DNA of 64,000 nucleotides from Streptomyces sp. TG1A-8. Lineage in GTDB: Bacteria; Actinomycetota; Actinomycetes; Streptomycetales; Streptomycetaceae. Positions 24,658 through 33,944 of this stretch are shown here, in pieces. Within the stretch, counting starts at the first letter, position 1, and each line of letters begins with the position of its first letter. The DNA lies in NCBI RefSeq assembly GCF_030499535.1, contig NZ_JASTLB010000001.1, positions 310,001 to 374,000 of the forward strand, read 5' to 3'. Under the pieces are notes generated by a model. It searched no databases, was not told the origin of the DNA, and worked only from the letters and a program-made list of their open reading frames with translations. The position numbers and the translations under genes are program-made.

Positions 24658-25835
24658 GCTGGCTCCTGAGGTCGGCCGGTCGGACGGAGGGGCGCGAGGA
24701 ACGCCCGGCCGAGGCCGAGCGCGACGGCGGGGGTGAGCCGGCCCCCGGCCAGACCGAGTTCGACGAAGTCGTCGAAGACACGCTGGTCGGCGGCCGAGGC
24801 CCGCAGCCCGGCCTCGACGGCGCGCGTGCTGCGGGCGAGGCGGGCGGCCAGGGCGGTGTGGCGCAGGTGGGGCAGCAGCATCCGGCGGGTGGCACGGGCG
24901 TACCGCTCCCCAGCCCGCTCGGGCCGTCCCTCACGCAGGGCCGCGGCGGCAGCGCGACCGGCCGCGATGCCGGTGGCCACGGCGTGGTGGATGCCCTCCC
25001 CGGTCAGCGGGTTCACCAGGCAGGCGGCATCACCCACGAGCAGTACGGGGCCGGCCGGAGGGCACCAGCGCGCCGTCGAGAGCGGCAGGTGGTGCCCGAC
25101 CCAGTGCCGCCCGCCCTCGGTGGCGCCGGGCAGGAGCGCCTCGATGCGCTCGAGCAGGCGGGCACGGGTCGGCGCCGGACGGTCCTCGTGGAGGGATTCG
25201 CCGTACCCGACGTTGGCGAGGCCGTCACCGCGGTCGAAGGACCAGGCGTACGACGGCTGGTGCCGGGTGCCGAACTCGATGACCTGCGCGCCGCGCCGCC
25301 CGGCTGTGACCGGGGCGTATCCACGCAGCGCCAGGGCCACCGGCCCCCGGGACCGGCCGAGCGCGCGCCGGACGACCGAGTGGGCACCGTCGGCGCCGAC
25401 CACGACCGCGGCGCGGACCTCCCCGTCCAGGACCACCGCGTCGGTGTCCTGCCACAGGTCGCGGACGCGGTGCCGCAGGAGTCGTGCGCCGGCGGCGACC
25501 GCCGCGTCGACCAGCCGGGCATCGAGGATCCGGCGCGGTACCACCCACGCCGAGCGGGCCATACGGCGCTCGGCGACCAGGCCGCCGCGGCCGAGGCGGA
25601 GGCGGTCGACCGGGACCCGGTCGTCGACGAAACCGGTGGCACCGACCCCCGCGAGGAGGTCGAGGGCGTGCGGGGCCACTCCGTCGCCGCAGGCCTTGTC
25701 CCGCGGGAAATCCACCCGGTCCAGGAGGGCGACGCGCAGTCCGGGGTCGGCGTGCAGTGCGCCCAGGGCGGTGGCGGCACCGGCCGGTCCGGCGCCGACC
25801 ACCGCGAGGTCCCAGTGGGTGGGTGCCGACGCCAT
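24654..25835 (-). CDS. FAD-dependent oxidoreductase, geranylgeranyl-reductase family
   Basis: The 393-residue flavoprotein has VVGAGPAGAATALGAL at the N-terminus, DFPRDKACGDGVAPHAL, which is the signature of geranylgeranyl reductases and related dehydrogenases, and VLLVGDAACLVNPLTGEGI as the second FAD motif. Because it follows a UbiA prenyltransferase gene (stop and start overlap as TGATG), it may reduce or oxidise the prenyl chain or the aromatic ring after prenylation. The frame is open far upstream to 26255; the ATG at 25835 is chosen from homology. It differs clearly from the other flavoprotein at 22015-23043. Confidence 0.85.
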   Translation of the reverse strand: MASAPTHWDLAVVGAGPAGAATALGALHADPGLRVALLDRVDFPRDKACGDGVAPHALDLLAGVGATGFVDDRVPVDRLRLGRGGLVAERRMARSAWVVPRRILDARLVDAAVAAGARLLRHRVRDLWQDTDAVVLDGEVRAAVVVGADGAHSVVRRALGRSRGPVALALRGYAPVTAGRRGAQVIEFGTRHQPSYAWSFDRGDGLANVGYGESLHEDRPAPTRARLLERIEALLPGATEGGRHWVGHHLPLSTARWCPPAGPVLLVGDAACLVNPLTGEGIHHAVATGIAAGRAAAAALREGRPERAGERYARATRRMLLPHLRHTALAARLARSTRAVEAGLRASAADQRVFDDFVELGLAGGRLTPAVALGLGRAFLAPLRPTGRPQEPA

Positions 25836-26671
25836 CAACCGGCCGCCACGAGCAGCACGACGTCGAGCAGGGCGATGGCCACCGCGGCCCGGAACGGAGC
25901 ACGGCCGCGGGTGGCCCACGTGAGCACCACGAGGACCGCCACCAGCGCGAGGGCCGCCCACGCCCATGTTGCAGGGGGCCCGGCGGGACCGAGCACGGCC
26001 AGCAGCGAGGCGGCGGACAGCAGCACGACGGCCAGGACGCGCGAAGGGCGCTCGCCGATCCGGTGCGGCAGGCCTCGGACGCCGGTGCGTTCGTCGTCGG
26101 CGAGGTCGGGCAGCGTGTTGAGCAGGTGCGCCCCGACACCGAGCGCGGCGCCGGCACCGGTCGCCCACGGCGGCGCCCAGGCCGGGGCGGGGCCGGCGAG
26201 GGTGACGACCGAGGGCAGCGTCCCGAAGGCACTGGCGTACGGCGCCCACGACCACCGGGTCGCCTTGAGCCCCAGGTTGTAGGCGTGGCCCGCGCCGGCG
26301 CCGAGGACGACGTTGACCAGCGCGCCGCGCCAGCCGACGAGCGCGGACAGCACGAGGCAGGCGAGCCCGGTCACGACCAGGGCGCGCACCGCCCAGCCGA
26401 CCGGGAGGGCTCCGGTGACCAACGGCTTGTCGGTGCGGCCGGCGGCGCGGTCGCGAGGGAGGTCGCGCAGGTCGTTGCCCCAGCCGATGGTGAGCTGGCC
26501 GGTGAGCACCGCCGCGGTGACGACGGCGGCGTCGAGCGGGCGCAGGTCGCTGCGGAGGGTGAGCAGGCCCGCGATGGCGCCGACCGCCAGAGCCGGCCCG
26601 CCGTGGGCGACGGTGAACAGCGCGAGCACGGGCGGCGGCCCGGGGCGCGTCGGGGCCGCGCCGGCGGTCAC
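25835..26671 (-). CDS. UbiA-family membrane prenyltransferase
   Basis: The 278-residue protein has seven to nine hydrophobic segments and both Asp-rich motifs of the family: NDLRDLPRDRAAGRTDKPL (NDxxDxxxD, binds the prenyl diphosphate through magnesium) and LPDLADD in the second half. UbiA enzymes transfer prenyl groups to aromatic or quinone acceptors. The GTG at 26671 overlaps the TGA of the SDR gene (GTGA). In this operon the acceptor is plausibly the type III PKS product, which would make a prenylated resorcinol or quinone; this is inference. No prenyl diphosphate synthase gene is seen nearby, so the donor would come from primary metabolism. Confidence 0.88.
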   Translation of the reverse strand: MTAGAAPTRPGPPPVLALFTVAHGGPALAVGAIAGLLTLRSDLRPLDAAVVTAAVLTGQLTIGWGNDLRDLPRDRAAGRTDKPLVTGALPVGWAVRALVVTGLACLVLSALVGWRGALVNVVLGAGAGHAYNLGLKATRWSWAPYASAFGTLPSVVTLAGPAPAWAPPWATGAGAALGVGAHLLNTLPDLADDERTGVRGLPHRIGERPSRVLAVVLLSAASLLAVLGPAGPPATWAWAALALVAVLVVLTWATRGRAPFRAAVAIALLDVVLLVAAG

Positions 26672-27732
26672 GGGTACCGCCGCACGGCGACCGGCCCGCG
26701 GCGGATCGAGTCGCCGAGCGCGCCGAGGACGGTGCGCGGGCGCAGCACGGGTGTCCGGCCGGACGCGGCCTCCTTCATGCCCTCGATCACCTCGGCGAGC
26801 ACCTGCGGGCCGTCCTTGACCGGTGCCCAGTCGAGTTCCGTGCGCGCGCGGGTCGTGTCCAGCGTCGGGAGCGCGAAGCCCATGTCGAGCCATCCGGTGT
26901 CGACCTGTTGCAGGTGCGCGTGCCAGGCGGCCGACATGGCGGCGCGGACCACCGCGGAGGGCACGTGCACCAGCCTGGCGCCGAGCGCGTCCGCGAGGAC
27001 CGCCGCGGTCACGGGCGTGTCGGCGGCGAGGTTGAACGGACCGCCCGCGCGTCGGCGGAGCACCGCGACGATCGCCTCGGCCACGTCGTCGGTGTGGACC
27101 ATCGGGACGGTCATCCGCCGGTCCATCGGCAGGACCGGCAGCAGGTCGAGCACCCTGGAGGGCACCAGGGCGGGCACGCCGTACCGGAGGAGGGCGCTGC
27201 CGGCGGCGCGCTGCCCGACGATCCCCGGCCGCAGGCGGGTGACGAGGGTGCCGGCGCCGGAGGCCTCGTGCCGGTCGAGGAGGCGCTCGGCCGCCGACTT
27301 GTGCCGGCTGTACCGCGAGCTGCGCACGCCTCCGGTGGGCCAGGACTCGTCGACCGGACGGTCGTCCCTCTTCGGTGAGTAGGCGCCGACCGAGGACATG
27401 TGGACCAGGTGCGGGACACCGGTCTCGGTGACGGCCCGGAGCACGCGGCGGGTGCCGCCGATGCCGAGCTCGGCGAGGTAGGCGAGGTCGTGGGACGGCT
27501 GGAACCCCCACGCCAGGTGGACGACCGCGTCCGCGCCGGTGAACGCCTCCGCGAGCGCGTCCTGGCAGGCCTCGGTGCTGAGGTCCACCGAGCGCCAGTC
27601 GACACCGCGGCCGTCGGGACCTTCGGGCAGCCGCCGGGCCAGGCCCACCAGGTCGTGCGCGCCCTCGGCACGCAGCCGTCGCACGATGACGGAACCGATG
27701 TTCCCGGTCGCTCCGGTGACCACGATGCGCAT
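26668..27732 (-). CDS. Extended short-chain dehydrogenase (NAD-dependent epimerase/dehydratase family), first gene of the type III PKS operon
   Basis: The 354-residue protein starts MRIVVTGATGNIGSVIVRRL (NAD-binding loop), has MSSVGAYSPKRDD with the catalytic Ser region, and SRYSRHKSAAERLL with the YxxxK pair. C-terminal motifs (MVHTDDVAEAI) are typical of extended SDRs that act on sugar nucleotides, dihydroflavonols or 3-beta-hydroxysteroid-like alcohols. It is the first gene of six; the others follow with overlaps of 1-4 bp or a 10-bp gap. It may reduce or oxidise a carbonyl of the polyketide product. The promoter must lie in 27733-28020. Confidence 0.84.
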   Translation of the reverse strand: MRIVVTGATGNIGSVIVRRLRAEGAHDLVGLARRLPEGPDGRGVDWRSVDLSTEACQDALAEAFTGADAVVHLAWGFQPSHDLAYLAELGIGGTRRVLRAVTETGVPHLVHMSSVGAYSPKRDDRPVDESWPTGGVRSSRYSRHKSAAERLLDRHEASGAGTLVTRLRPGIVGQRAAGSALLRYGVPALVPSRVLDLLPVLPMDRRMTVPMVHTDDVAEAIVAVLRRRAGGPFNLAADTPVTAAVLADALGARLVHVPSAVVRAAMSAAWHAHLQQVDTGWLDMGFALPTLDTTRARTELDWAPVKDGPQVLAEVIEGMKEAASGRTPVLRPRTVLGALGDSIRRGPVAVRRYP

Positions 27733-28020
27733 GCAGGATGGGATGCCCCGCCGCTCCTCCGCTCACACGGGGCACTACGGCATCCGGTCTACACCGGCGC
27801 CACCCGGCTGGTGCACCGCGCGACCTCCGTTTCGCCCCCGCTCGTGGACGCCGCGTCCCACCGGCGCACCGCGGGAACCGGGAACCGCCGGCCCCCGCGG
27901 CACCACGGGTTCGTCCCCGGCGACCGGCGAAGGCGGCTCGGGAGGCCGGCGCAGCGGGTAGTAGCCTGTGCGCCCTGCCGGCGCCGTTGGGAAGGTCCGG
28001 CACCGTCGGGGAGGGCCTTG

Positions 28021-28641
28021 ATGAACTACCGGAACGCGCAGCATGAGCACTGGCCGCAGTACGAGGACATCACCGACGAGTACTACCGGCACGGACGGTT
28101 CTTCTACGGCGAGGACGGGGGCGGGCGGCTGCGGTGGGGGCGGGTCGTCGCCTTCTACCGGGCGTTCAACGGGATCACCACGCCTGCGATCGAGCCGGTC
28201 GTGCGGTTCCTCGGTCAGGACGGGACGGAGGGCCGCCCCGAGTACGTTTCGCTGGGGAGCCGGACCGAGAGGTACTGGATGGGCCGGACGGTCCAGGACG
28301 TGGAGCAGGCGTGGCGGGAAGCGTCGTCCACCGGATCGTGGCCGCGGCCGCACGGTAGGCCCATGGCTCATCGTGCCGACCCGTTCCTCATCGACCCGGC
28401 GCACTACCTGCTGTTCTACGCGGCCCGGACCGAAGAGGGGGAAGCCTGCCTCGGCCGGGTCGTGGGGTGGGACCCGCCCGAGTTCAACGACGAACTCCCG
28501 GCCCCGGTCGTGCGCCTCTACGGTCCGGACGGCGGCCTCGAAGAGGAGGCCCAGTACGTGGGGCTGAACGTGCCGGACACCTACTGGTTGACGGGCTCGC
28601 TCGAATCCGCCCGGCGGCATCTCGCCGACCGGCACGCGTAG
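28021..28641 (+). CDS. Uncharacterised protein made of two related repeats
   Basis: The 206-residue acidic soluble protein belongs to no family that I can name. It is internally duplicated: GRVVAFYRAFN...IEPVVRFLGQDG...PEYVSLGSRTERYWMGRTVQDVEQAWREA in the first half corresponds to GRVVGWDPPEFN...PAPVVRLYGPDG...AQYVGLNVPDTYWLTGSLESARRHLADR in the second. The conserved core is VVR(F/L)xGxDG followed by YVxL and YW. Tyr and Trp are abundant. It starts at an ATG after GGGAGGGCCTTG and is followed by a strong hairpin. No function is assigned; orientation is divergent from the type III PKS operon. Confidence 0.75.
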   Translation: MNYRNAQHEHWPQYEDITDEYYRHGRFFYGEDGGGRLRWGRVVAFYRAFNGITTPAIEPVVRFLGQDGTEGRPEYVSLGSRTERYWMGRTVQDVEQAWREASSTGSWPRPHGRPMAHRADPFLIDPAHYLLFYAARTEEGEACLGRVVGWDPPEFNDELPAPVVRLYGPDGGLEEEAQYVGLNVPDTYWLTGSLESARRHLADRHA

Positions 28642-28668
28642 AGGGGCCGGAACCGCGCTCGGCGCACC

Positions 28669-28704
28669 GGCCGCCGGTGGGGGGCTCACCTCGCACCGGC
28701 GGCC
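28669..28704 (+). terminator. Hairpin terminator after the two-repeat protein
   Basis: GGCCGCCGGTG (28669-28679) and CACCGGCGGCC (28694-28704) form a perfect 11-bp stem with a 14-nt loop, 27 bp after the stop codon. There is no T-run. Confidence 0.7.
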
Positions 28705-29028
28705 CAGGGGTCCTGCCGGCTCCTTCCCGCCACCCGTCCCGGCAGGTCCCCGTCCCGGTCCGGCCGCGCCTGCTGACGACCTCGTGCACGACGCGGACCG
28801 GCACTTCCCTGCGGGTGCGTCCCTGCCGGTCACAGCCTCGTCCCTTGACGACGGGCTCCGCCGGCGTGCCCGAACGGCCGTCGGGCGCGAGAACGCGAAG
28901 GGTGTGGCAGCGGGCCGTGATCACGCGGACCGGAGCGGGCGGTCCGGCGGCGCAGTCGCGGTCCGAGCACTGGTCCTCCCCCGGCCGTACCCGGGGGCCA
29001 CCTCTGACGAGGGGGGCGCCGGCCCGCC

Positions 29029-29400
29029 GGGCGACGGGAAGACGTTCATCACCTCGGCGAGTACCGCGCGGCAGAAGTCGAGCACCTCGTCGTGGACGCC
29101 GAGGACGGTGTCGCAGACGCCCCAGCGGGTCCACACGTCGAGGCTGCGGTCGGGGCGGTTGCCGAGGTGGGGGCAGGCGGCCAGGGCGGCGCGGACGCCG
29201 GGCGGCGCGCAGCAGGACGGAGTGCGGGGAGACGGTGAGCCCGTCCCCTTCCCGGCCGAGGCCGTGCAGTCCCGCGTCGACGGCGAAGGTGACGGCGCCG
29301 GACGGCGAGGGGGCGAGGGGCAGGCCGGTGGCGGGGGCGAGGGCACGAGCGGCCGTGGCGCTCCGGAGCGACGGGGTTCGCCGGCGGCTGCCTGTCCGGG
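29029..29400 (-). pseudogene. Fragment of a GH20 beta-N-acetylhexosaminidase
   Basis: In one frame (about 29029-29196) LDVWTRWGVCDTVLGVHDE and FCRAVLAEVMNVFPSP match the GH20 segment that precedes the catalytic DE pair (family pattern WGVxDTVLxPxxETxxFxxxVLxEVxxLFPSxxVHIGGDE). A second frame just upstream gives VTFAVDAGLHGLGREG then DGLTVSPHSVLLRAA, resembling the N-terminal non-catalytic GH20 domain. The catalytic residues and most of the barrel are absent. The 324 bp to its left (28705-29028) hold no gene that I can name. Confidence 0.6.
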
Positions 29401-29435
29401 CGCCGCGTTCCGGGCACCCGGACAGGCCGTCCCGG

Positions 29436-29810
29436 CTACAGGTACGGGCGGGTGATCAGCTCGATCGCGTGACCGGCGGGGTCCTTGAAGTAGACCCCGC
29501 GACCGCCGTGCTCGTTGTTGATCTCGCCGGGGCGCCGCATCCGCGGGTCGGCCCAGTGTTCGATGCCGCGACCACGCAGTCGCCGGTACGCCCGGTCGAA
29601 CAGTTCGTCGTCGACCAGGAACGCGTAGTGCTGCATCTGGATCTCCACCGGCGGCTCGGCGAACTGGAGCAGCACGCCGTCACCGAGCTGGATGTTGGTG
29701 AAGGGGCCCCAGGACGGTGCTTGGGGAAGTTCCAGCAGCTCCCGGAAGAACCGGGCCGACTCGTTGCGGTCCCTGGCGGCGATGATGGTGTGGTTGAACG
29801 TGACTGTCAT
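29436..29810 (-). CDS. VOC-family (glyoxalase/bleomycin-resistance fold) protein
   Basis: The 124-residue protein has the paired beta-alpha-beta-beta-beta modules of the VOC superfamily: MTVTFNHTIIAARDRNESARFF at the start, HYAFLVDDELFDRAYRRLR mid-protein and GRGVYFKDPAGHAIELITRP at the end. Candidate metal ligands are His7, His in QMQHYAF and Glu in AIELI. Members include dioxygenases, isomerases and drug-binding proteins; the actual role cannot be read here. I start at the ATG at 29810, though an in-frame start 9 codons earlier (29837) exists. It stands alone. Confidence 0.82.
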   Translation of the reverse strand: MTVTFNHTIIAARDRNESARFFRELLELPQAPSWGPFTNIQLGDGVLLQFAEPPVEIQMQHYAFLVDDELFDRAYRRLRGRGIEHWADPRMRRPGEINNEHGGRGVYFKDPAGHAIELITRPYL

Positions 29811-29837
29811 TCGGCTGACCTCGCTGTTGCTCGGCAC

Positions 29838-30341
29838 GGAGAACGGACTCGTGGTGCGCGAGCGCGGGGAGGTCCGCGTGCGGAACGTGGGTGCCTGCTG
29901 CGCACCCGCTGTGCGATCAGCCTCCCACCGGGTGGCCGATCCGTGCGTGGCGTGGCGCCGATCCGGTGTTCACGTGGGTGAGCCTATTTGATCTCGCTGA
30001 CCGCGGCAACGGTACGGCGACCGGCTCCTGGGCGGGCGGCGGGCAGCGGCCCCGGGGGACGGGCGGACGCGTGAAGCGCGGCGTGGGGCGGGGGGACGCG
30101 CGGTGCGCGGCGGGGCCGAGCGGCCGGGTCCCCCGGGCCGGGGGACCCGGGCCCGGGCCCGGCGGCCCGCCGGCCGGGGGTGAGCGGCGGGTGGCGGGCG
30201 GGTACCCGTGGGCCGGCCGGCCGCCGGAACCCGGCACCGCCGAGCCCGTGGCCCGCGCGGGCCGCCGGCGGACGGGAGCGCAGCGGCCCCGGCCCGGCGG
30301 CATGCGCGGGCCGCGGGCTCGGGGCCGCCTTCGTGTCCGCG
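29838..30341. other. 504-bp extremely GC-rich gap without a gene
   Basis: Around 30110-30190 there are overlapping G/C palindromes (for example GACCCGGGCCCGGGCCC), which could fold into strong hairpins, probably terminating the leftward pyruvate oxidase transcript. No frame resembles a protein family. Confidence 0.5.
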
Positions 30342-32105
30342 TCAGAGCGCGTCGTCGTCCCCGTGGCTGCGCACGATCTCCTTGACCTTGGCCAGGGCGA
30401 ACCCCCAACCCTGCTCGACCGTCGGTTTGGCCGGCACCGCGATCTCGTCCGGGTTGGTGAGCACGTCGAGCAGCACCGGCCCACGGGTGTCGAAGGCGCG
30501 GCGTACGGCCTCCTCCAGCTCGGCCGGGTCGGTCACGCGGATCCCGGGGATGCCCATGGCCGTGGCGACGGCGGCGAAGTCGGGGTTGTCGAGGACGGTG
30601 CCGAACTCCGGGAGGCCGGCCTGCTCCTGTTCCAGCTTGACCATGCCCAGACGGCGGTTGTCGAAGACGACGAGCTTCACGGGGAGGCGGTGCGTCTTCA
30701 GCGTCATCAGGTCTCCGAGGAGCATGCTCAGCCCGCCGTCCCCGCAGAAGGCGACGACCTGCCGCTCGCGGTCCAGGCACTGGGCGCCCAGCGCCTGCGG
30801 CATCGCGTTGGCCATCGAGCCGAGGTTGTAGGAGCCGATGAGCCGCCGCGCACCCCGCATCTCGACGAAACGCGAGAGCCACACCGTCGCCATGCCCGTG
30901 TCGGAGGTGAAGACGGCGTCGTCGTCGGCCAGCCGGTCCACCACTGCCGCCAGTGCCTCCGGCCGGATGTCGTGGGTGCGGTTGTCGAGCGAGGAGCGCA
31001 CCCGGCCGATCAGGCCCTTGTCGTGTGCCGGGTCGGCCAGCCGCGCCTGGCTCTCGCGCCACCGTCCGAAACGCTCACGTGCCTCCTCCAGGTGCGAGCG
31101 GTCCCGCGCGCCCTCCGTCCCGGCGGGAGCGGCGGCGAGGTGGGTGAGAAGGTCACGGGCGGTCGCGCCCGTGTCGCCGACGAGACCGACGTCGACCGGT
31201 ACGCGCCGCCCGATGTGGGCCGCCTCGGTGTCCACCTGGATGACGGTCTTCCCCGCCGGGTACCAGTCCCGGTAGGGGAAGTCGGTCCCCAGCAGCAGCA
31301 GGGTGTCCGCCTGCTGGAGGGCCGACGCGGCGGCCGGGTTGCCGATCAGCCCGGTCTGGCCGACCTGGAACGGGTTGGCGTCGCCCTCGAAGCCCTCCTT
31401 GGCCTTGAGCGTGAGCACCATCGGCGCGGCCAGCCGGTCGGCGAGGGTCAGCACGTCCTCGCGGGCGCCGCGGGCGCCCCGTCCGACGAGCAGCGTGACC
31501 CGCTCCGAGCCGTCGAGGAGTTCGGCCGCCCTGCGCACGGCGGACTCCTCCGGCCGGCTGAGCGGGGCGTTCAGGGAGAACCTGGCCGGGCGGTCCGTGT
31601 CCAGTTCGCGCTCGCCCAGGTCGCCGGGCACGGTCAGGACGGCGACCCCCTTGCGGCCCAGGGCGTGGCGCACCGCCGTCTCGAGCATCTGCGGCAGTTG
31701 GCCGGGAGAGGTGATGGTCGCGCGGAAGACGGCCACGTCGCTGAAGAGCGCGTCGTTGTCGACTTCCTGGAAGTAGTCGGTGCCGAGTTCGGCGAGCGGC
31801 ACCTGGCCGGCGATCGCCAGGACGGGGGTGTGGCTCTTGGCCGCGTCGTACAGCCCGTTGAGCAGGTGGACGGAGCCGGGTCCGACCGTTCCCATGCAGA
31901 CACCGAGAGTGCCCGAGAGCTGCGACTGGGCGCTCGCGGCGAACGCCGCCGCCTCCTCGTGCCGGCAACCCACCCATTCCAGGTCCTCGGTGTTGCGAAT
32001 GGCGTCCGTCAGGGGATTGAGCGCGTCTCCCACGACGCCGAAGACCTGACGCACGCCGAGTTCGCTCAGTGCGTCCACGATGACGCGGGCGACGGTACGG
32101 GCCAC
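30342..32105 (-). CDS. poxB: Pyruvate oxidase/dehydrogenase (ubiquinone-type), ThDP- and FAD-dependent
   Basis: The 587-residue protein has the three-domain layout of POX/acetolactate-synthase enzymes. The N-terminal ThDP-activating Glu lies in CRHEEAAAFAAS (E50). The central FAD-binding domain has LLVGRGARGAREDVL. The C-terminal ThDP-magnesium motif is GDGGLSMLLGDLMTLK...VVFDN. PoxB enzymes decarboxylate pyruvate to acetate and carbon dioxide, passing electrons to the quinone pool at the membrane. The GTG at 32105 has GGAGG 8 nt upstream. It follows a glutamate-synthase-like FMN protein gene; the natural end of that gene (32121) lies 15 bp upstream, so the two probably form an operon. Confidence 0.88.
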   Translation of the reverse strand: MARTVARVIVDALSELGVRQVFGVVGDALNPLTDAIRNTEDLEWVGCRHEEAAAFAASAQSQLSGTLGVCMGTVGPGSVHLLNGLYDAAKSHTPVLAIAGQVPLAELGTDYFQEVDNDALFSDVAVFRATITSPGQLPQMLETAVRHALGRKGVAVLTVPGDLGERELDTDRPARFSLNAPLSRPEESAVRRAAELLDGSERVTLLVGRGARGAREDVLTLADRLAAPMVLTLKAKEGFEGDANPFQVGQTGLIGNPAAASALQQADTLLLLGTDFPYRDWYPAGKTVIQVDTEAAHIGRRVPVDVGLVGDTGATARDLLTHLAAAPAGTEGARDRSHLEEARERFGRWRESQARLADPAHDKGLIGRVRSSLDNRTHDIRPEALAAVVDRLADDDAVFTSDTGMATVWLSRFVEMRGARRLIGSYNLGSMANAMPQALGAQCLDRERQVVAFCGDGGLSMLLGDLMTLKTHRLPVKLVVFDNRRLGMVKLEQEQAGLPEFGTVLDNPDFAAVATAMGIPGIRVTDPAELEEAVRRAFDTRGPVLLDVLTNPDEIAVPAKPTVEQGWGFALAKVKEIVRSHGDDDAL

Positions 32106-33703
32106 TTGAGTCCTCCAGGGTCAGACGGTGAATCGGTCGGGATCGGCGGCCTCCCAGTCGGCCGCCCAGGAGTGGGGGGCTCGGCGAGCAGTTGCCCTGG
32201 CGCGAGCCATTCGTACAGCTCCTCGTAGGAGCGTTCGGTGTAGGGGTCGATGCGCCGGCGGAGCATGTGGGGACGCAGCTCGGCGGGATCGGTGACGCCC
32301 ATGGACGCCATGATCTGCAGGGCGCTGGCCACGGTCGCCTCCTGGAAACGCTGGACGCGCGGCGTCTTGTCGCGGACGTCGAGGGCGCGGGCGCGCCGGG
32401 GGTCCTGTGTCGTCACACCGGTGGGGCAGGTGTTCGTGTGGCACCGCTGGGCCTGGATGCAGCCGACGGCGAACATCATCGCCCGGGCCGCGTTGCCGTA
32501 GTCGGCGCCCTGCACCAGGCGTTTGACCAGGTCGGTGCCCGTGGCGATCTTGCCGCTCGCCCCGATTCTGACGCGGTCGCGCAGGCCCGCGCCGACGAGG
32601 GCGTTGTGCACGGTGAGCAGGCCCTCGGTCAGCGGGGTCCCCACGTGGTCGGCGAATTCCAGGGGCGCGGCTCCGGTACCGCCTTCCCCTCCGTCCACGA
32701 CGATGAAGTCGGGGGCCGTGCCCTCCGCCAGCATGGCCTTGCACACGGCGAGGAACTGCCGGCGCGAGCCCACGCACAGTTTGAACCCGGTCGGCTTGCC
32801 GCCGGACAGCTCCCGCATCCGGGCGATGAAGCGGACGAGTTCGCGCGGGGTGGAGAACACCCTGTGGTACGGCGGCGAGATCACCGTCCGTCCCTCGGGC
32901 ACGTCCCGCACCTTCGCTATCTCGGCATTGACCTTCGCACCCGGCAGGACCCCGCCGATACCCGGTTTGGCGCCCTGGGAGAGCTTGAGGGACACGCACT
33001 TGACGTGATCGTGCGCGGCCTTGTCGGTGAACTCGGCGGGATCGAAGTCGCCGTCCCGGGTGCGGCAGCCGAAGTAGCCGGTGCCTATCTCCCAGACGAG
33101 GTCCCCGCCCGGCCTGAGGTGGTACTCCGACAGGCCGCCCTCGCCGGTGTCGTGGGCGAAGCCCCCGGCCGCCGCTCCGCCGTTGAGCGCGAGGATCGCG
33201 TTCGCCGACAGCGAGCCGAAGCTCATCGCCGAGACGTTCAGCAGCGCCATGTCGTAGGGGCGGCGGCAGTCGGGCCCACCGATCCGCACCCGCACGGGGG
33301 TTTTCGGCACCGGGCAGGGGGCCATCGACGGCACCAGGAACTCGTAGCCGGTTTCGTACACGTCCCGTTCGGTGCCGTACGGCTGTTCGGCGTCCGTGCC
33401 CTTCGCCCGTTCGTAGACGATGGTGCGCACGTCCCGGTCGAAGGGGCGCCCGTCGAAGTTCCGCTCGACGAAGTACTGCTGCAGTTCCGGGCGGATCCGC
33501 TCCAGGAGGAAGCGGGCGTGCCCCAGGACGGGGTAGTTGCGCAGCACCGAATGCCGACGCTGCAGCAGGTCCGCCGCACCCAGCAGACCCAGCAGGACGA
33601 GCGGTACGGCGGCCGGGCACCACCAGGGCGACACAACGACCGCTGCAACGGCCGCCGCGATGCCGGCGGCCAGGGTCAGGGCGACGATTGCCATACGAGT
33701 CAC
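32066..33703 (-). CDS. FMN-binding glutamate-synthase-family protein with probable 3' frameshift
   Basis: The 545-residue frame has an N-terminal hydrophobic anchor (about residues 4-42, [19 protein letters not shown]) and then the glutamate synthase central/FMN barrel: [53 protein letters not shown], and the iron-sulphur cysteine cluster [16 protein letters not shown]. It is an archaeal-type stand-alone GltB2 homologue of uncertain reaction. At a G6 run (about 32174-32179, C6 on the coding strand) the frame appears shifted by one base: the alternative frame gives [18 protein letters not shown] with a stop at 32121, the family-like ending, 15 bp before poxB. The frame used here instead runs into poxB. 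Confidence 0.82.
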   Translation of the reverse strand: MTRMAIVALTLAAGIAAAVAAVVVSPWWCPAAVPLVLLGLLGAADLLQRRHSVLRNYPVLGHARFLLERIRPELQQYFVERNFDGRPFDRDVRTIVYERAKGTDAEQPYGTERDVYETGYEFLVPSMAPCPVPKTPVRVRIGGPDCRRPYDMALLNVSAMSFGSLSANAILALNGGAAAGGFAHDTGEGGLSEYHLRPGGDLVWEIGTGYFGCRTRDGDFDPAEFTDKAAHDHVKCVSLKLSQGAKPGIGGVLPGAKVNAEIAKVRDVPEGRTVISPPYHRVFSTPRELVRFIARMRELSGGKPTGFKLCVGSRRQFLAVCKAMLAEGTAPDFIVVDGGEGGTGAAPLEFADHVGTPLTEGLLTVHNALVGAGLRDRVRIGASGKIATGTDLVKRLVQGADYGNAARAMMFAVGCIQAQRCHTNTCPTGVTTQDPRRARALDVRDKTPRVQRFQEATVASALQIMASMGVTDPAELRPHMLRRRIDPYTERSYEELYEWLAPGQLLAEPPTPGRPTGRPPIPTDSPSDPGGLKWPVPSPASSWTH

Positions 33704-33944
33704 CCCTCGCTCATTGCCCTGGTGCGGCCTTCCAGTCCTGCGGTTTCGTCAAGAAACCTGCAAAGGTGCGGCTCAGTGGCACCACGTGGTCGGACCGGTC
33801 CGGCTTACCGGCTCGTGCGCAGGGCAGGTGATCGACGGGCCGGAGGGACGACGAAGCCCTCATCACCGTCTCCACGGTCGGTGGTGCGCGGTGACGAGCG
33901 GAACGGCCGGTGGGCCGGACAGCGAGGAAGAGGGGACGAAAACG

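Noticed and set aside
26672..28003. Long upstream extension of the UbiA frame
   Set aside because: It overlaps the SDR gene in another frame; UbiA homology begins at the GTG at 26671, which overlaps the SDR stop in typical coupled fashion.
30110..30190. G/C-rich palindromes as a possible origin or telomere-like structure
   Set aside because: The repeats are simple CCCGGG/GGGCCC overlaps, expected by composition near a terminator; they lack the organised palindromes of Streptomyces telomeres.
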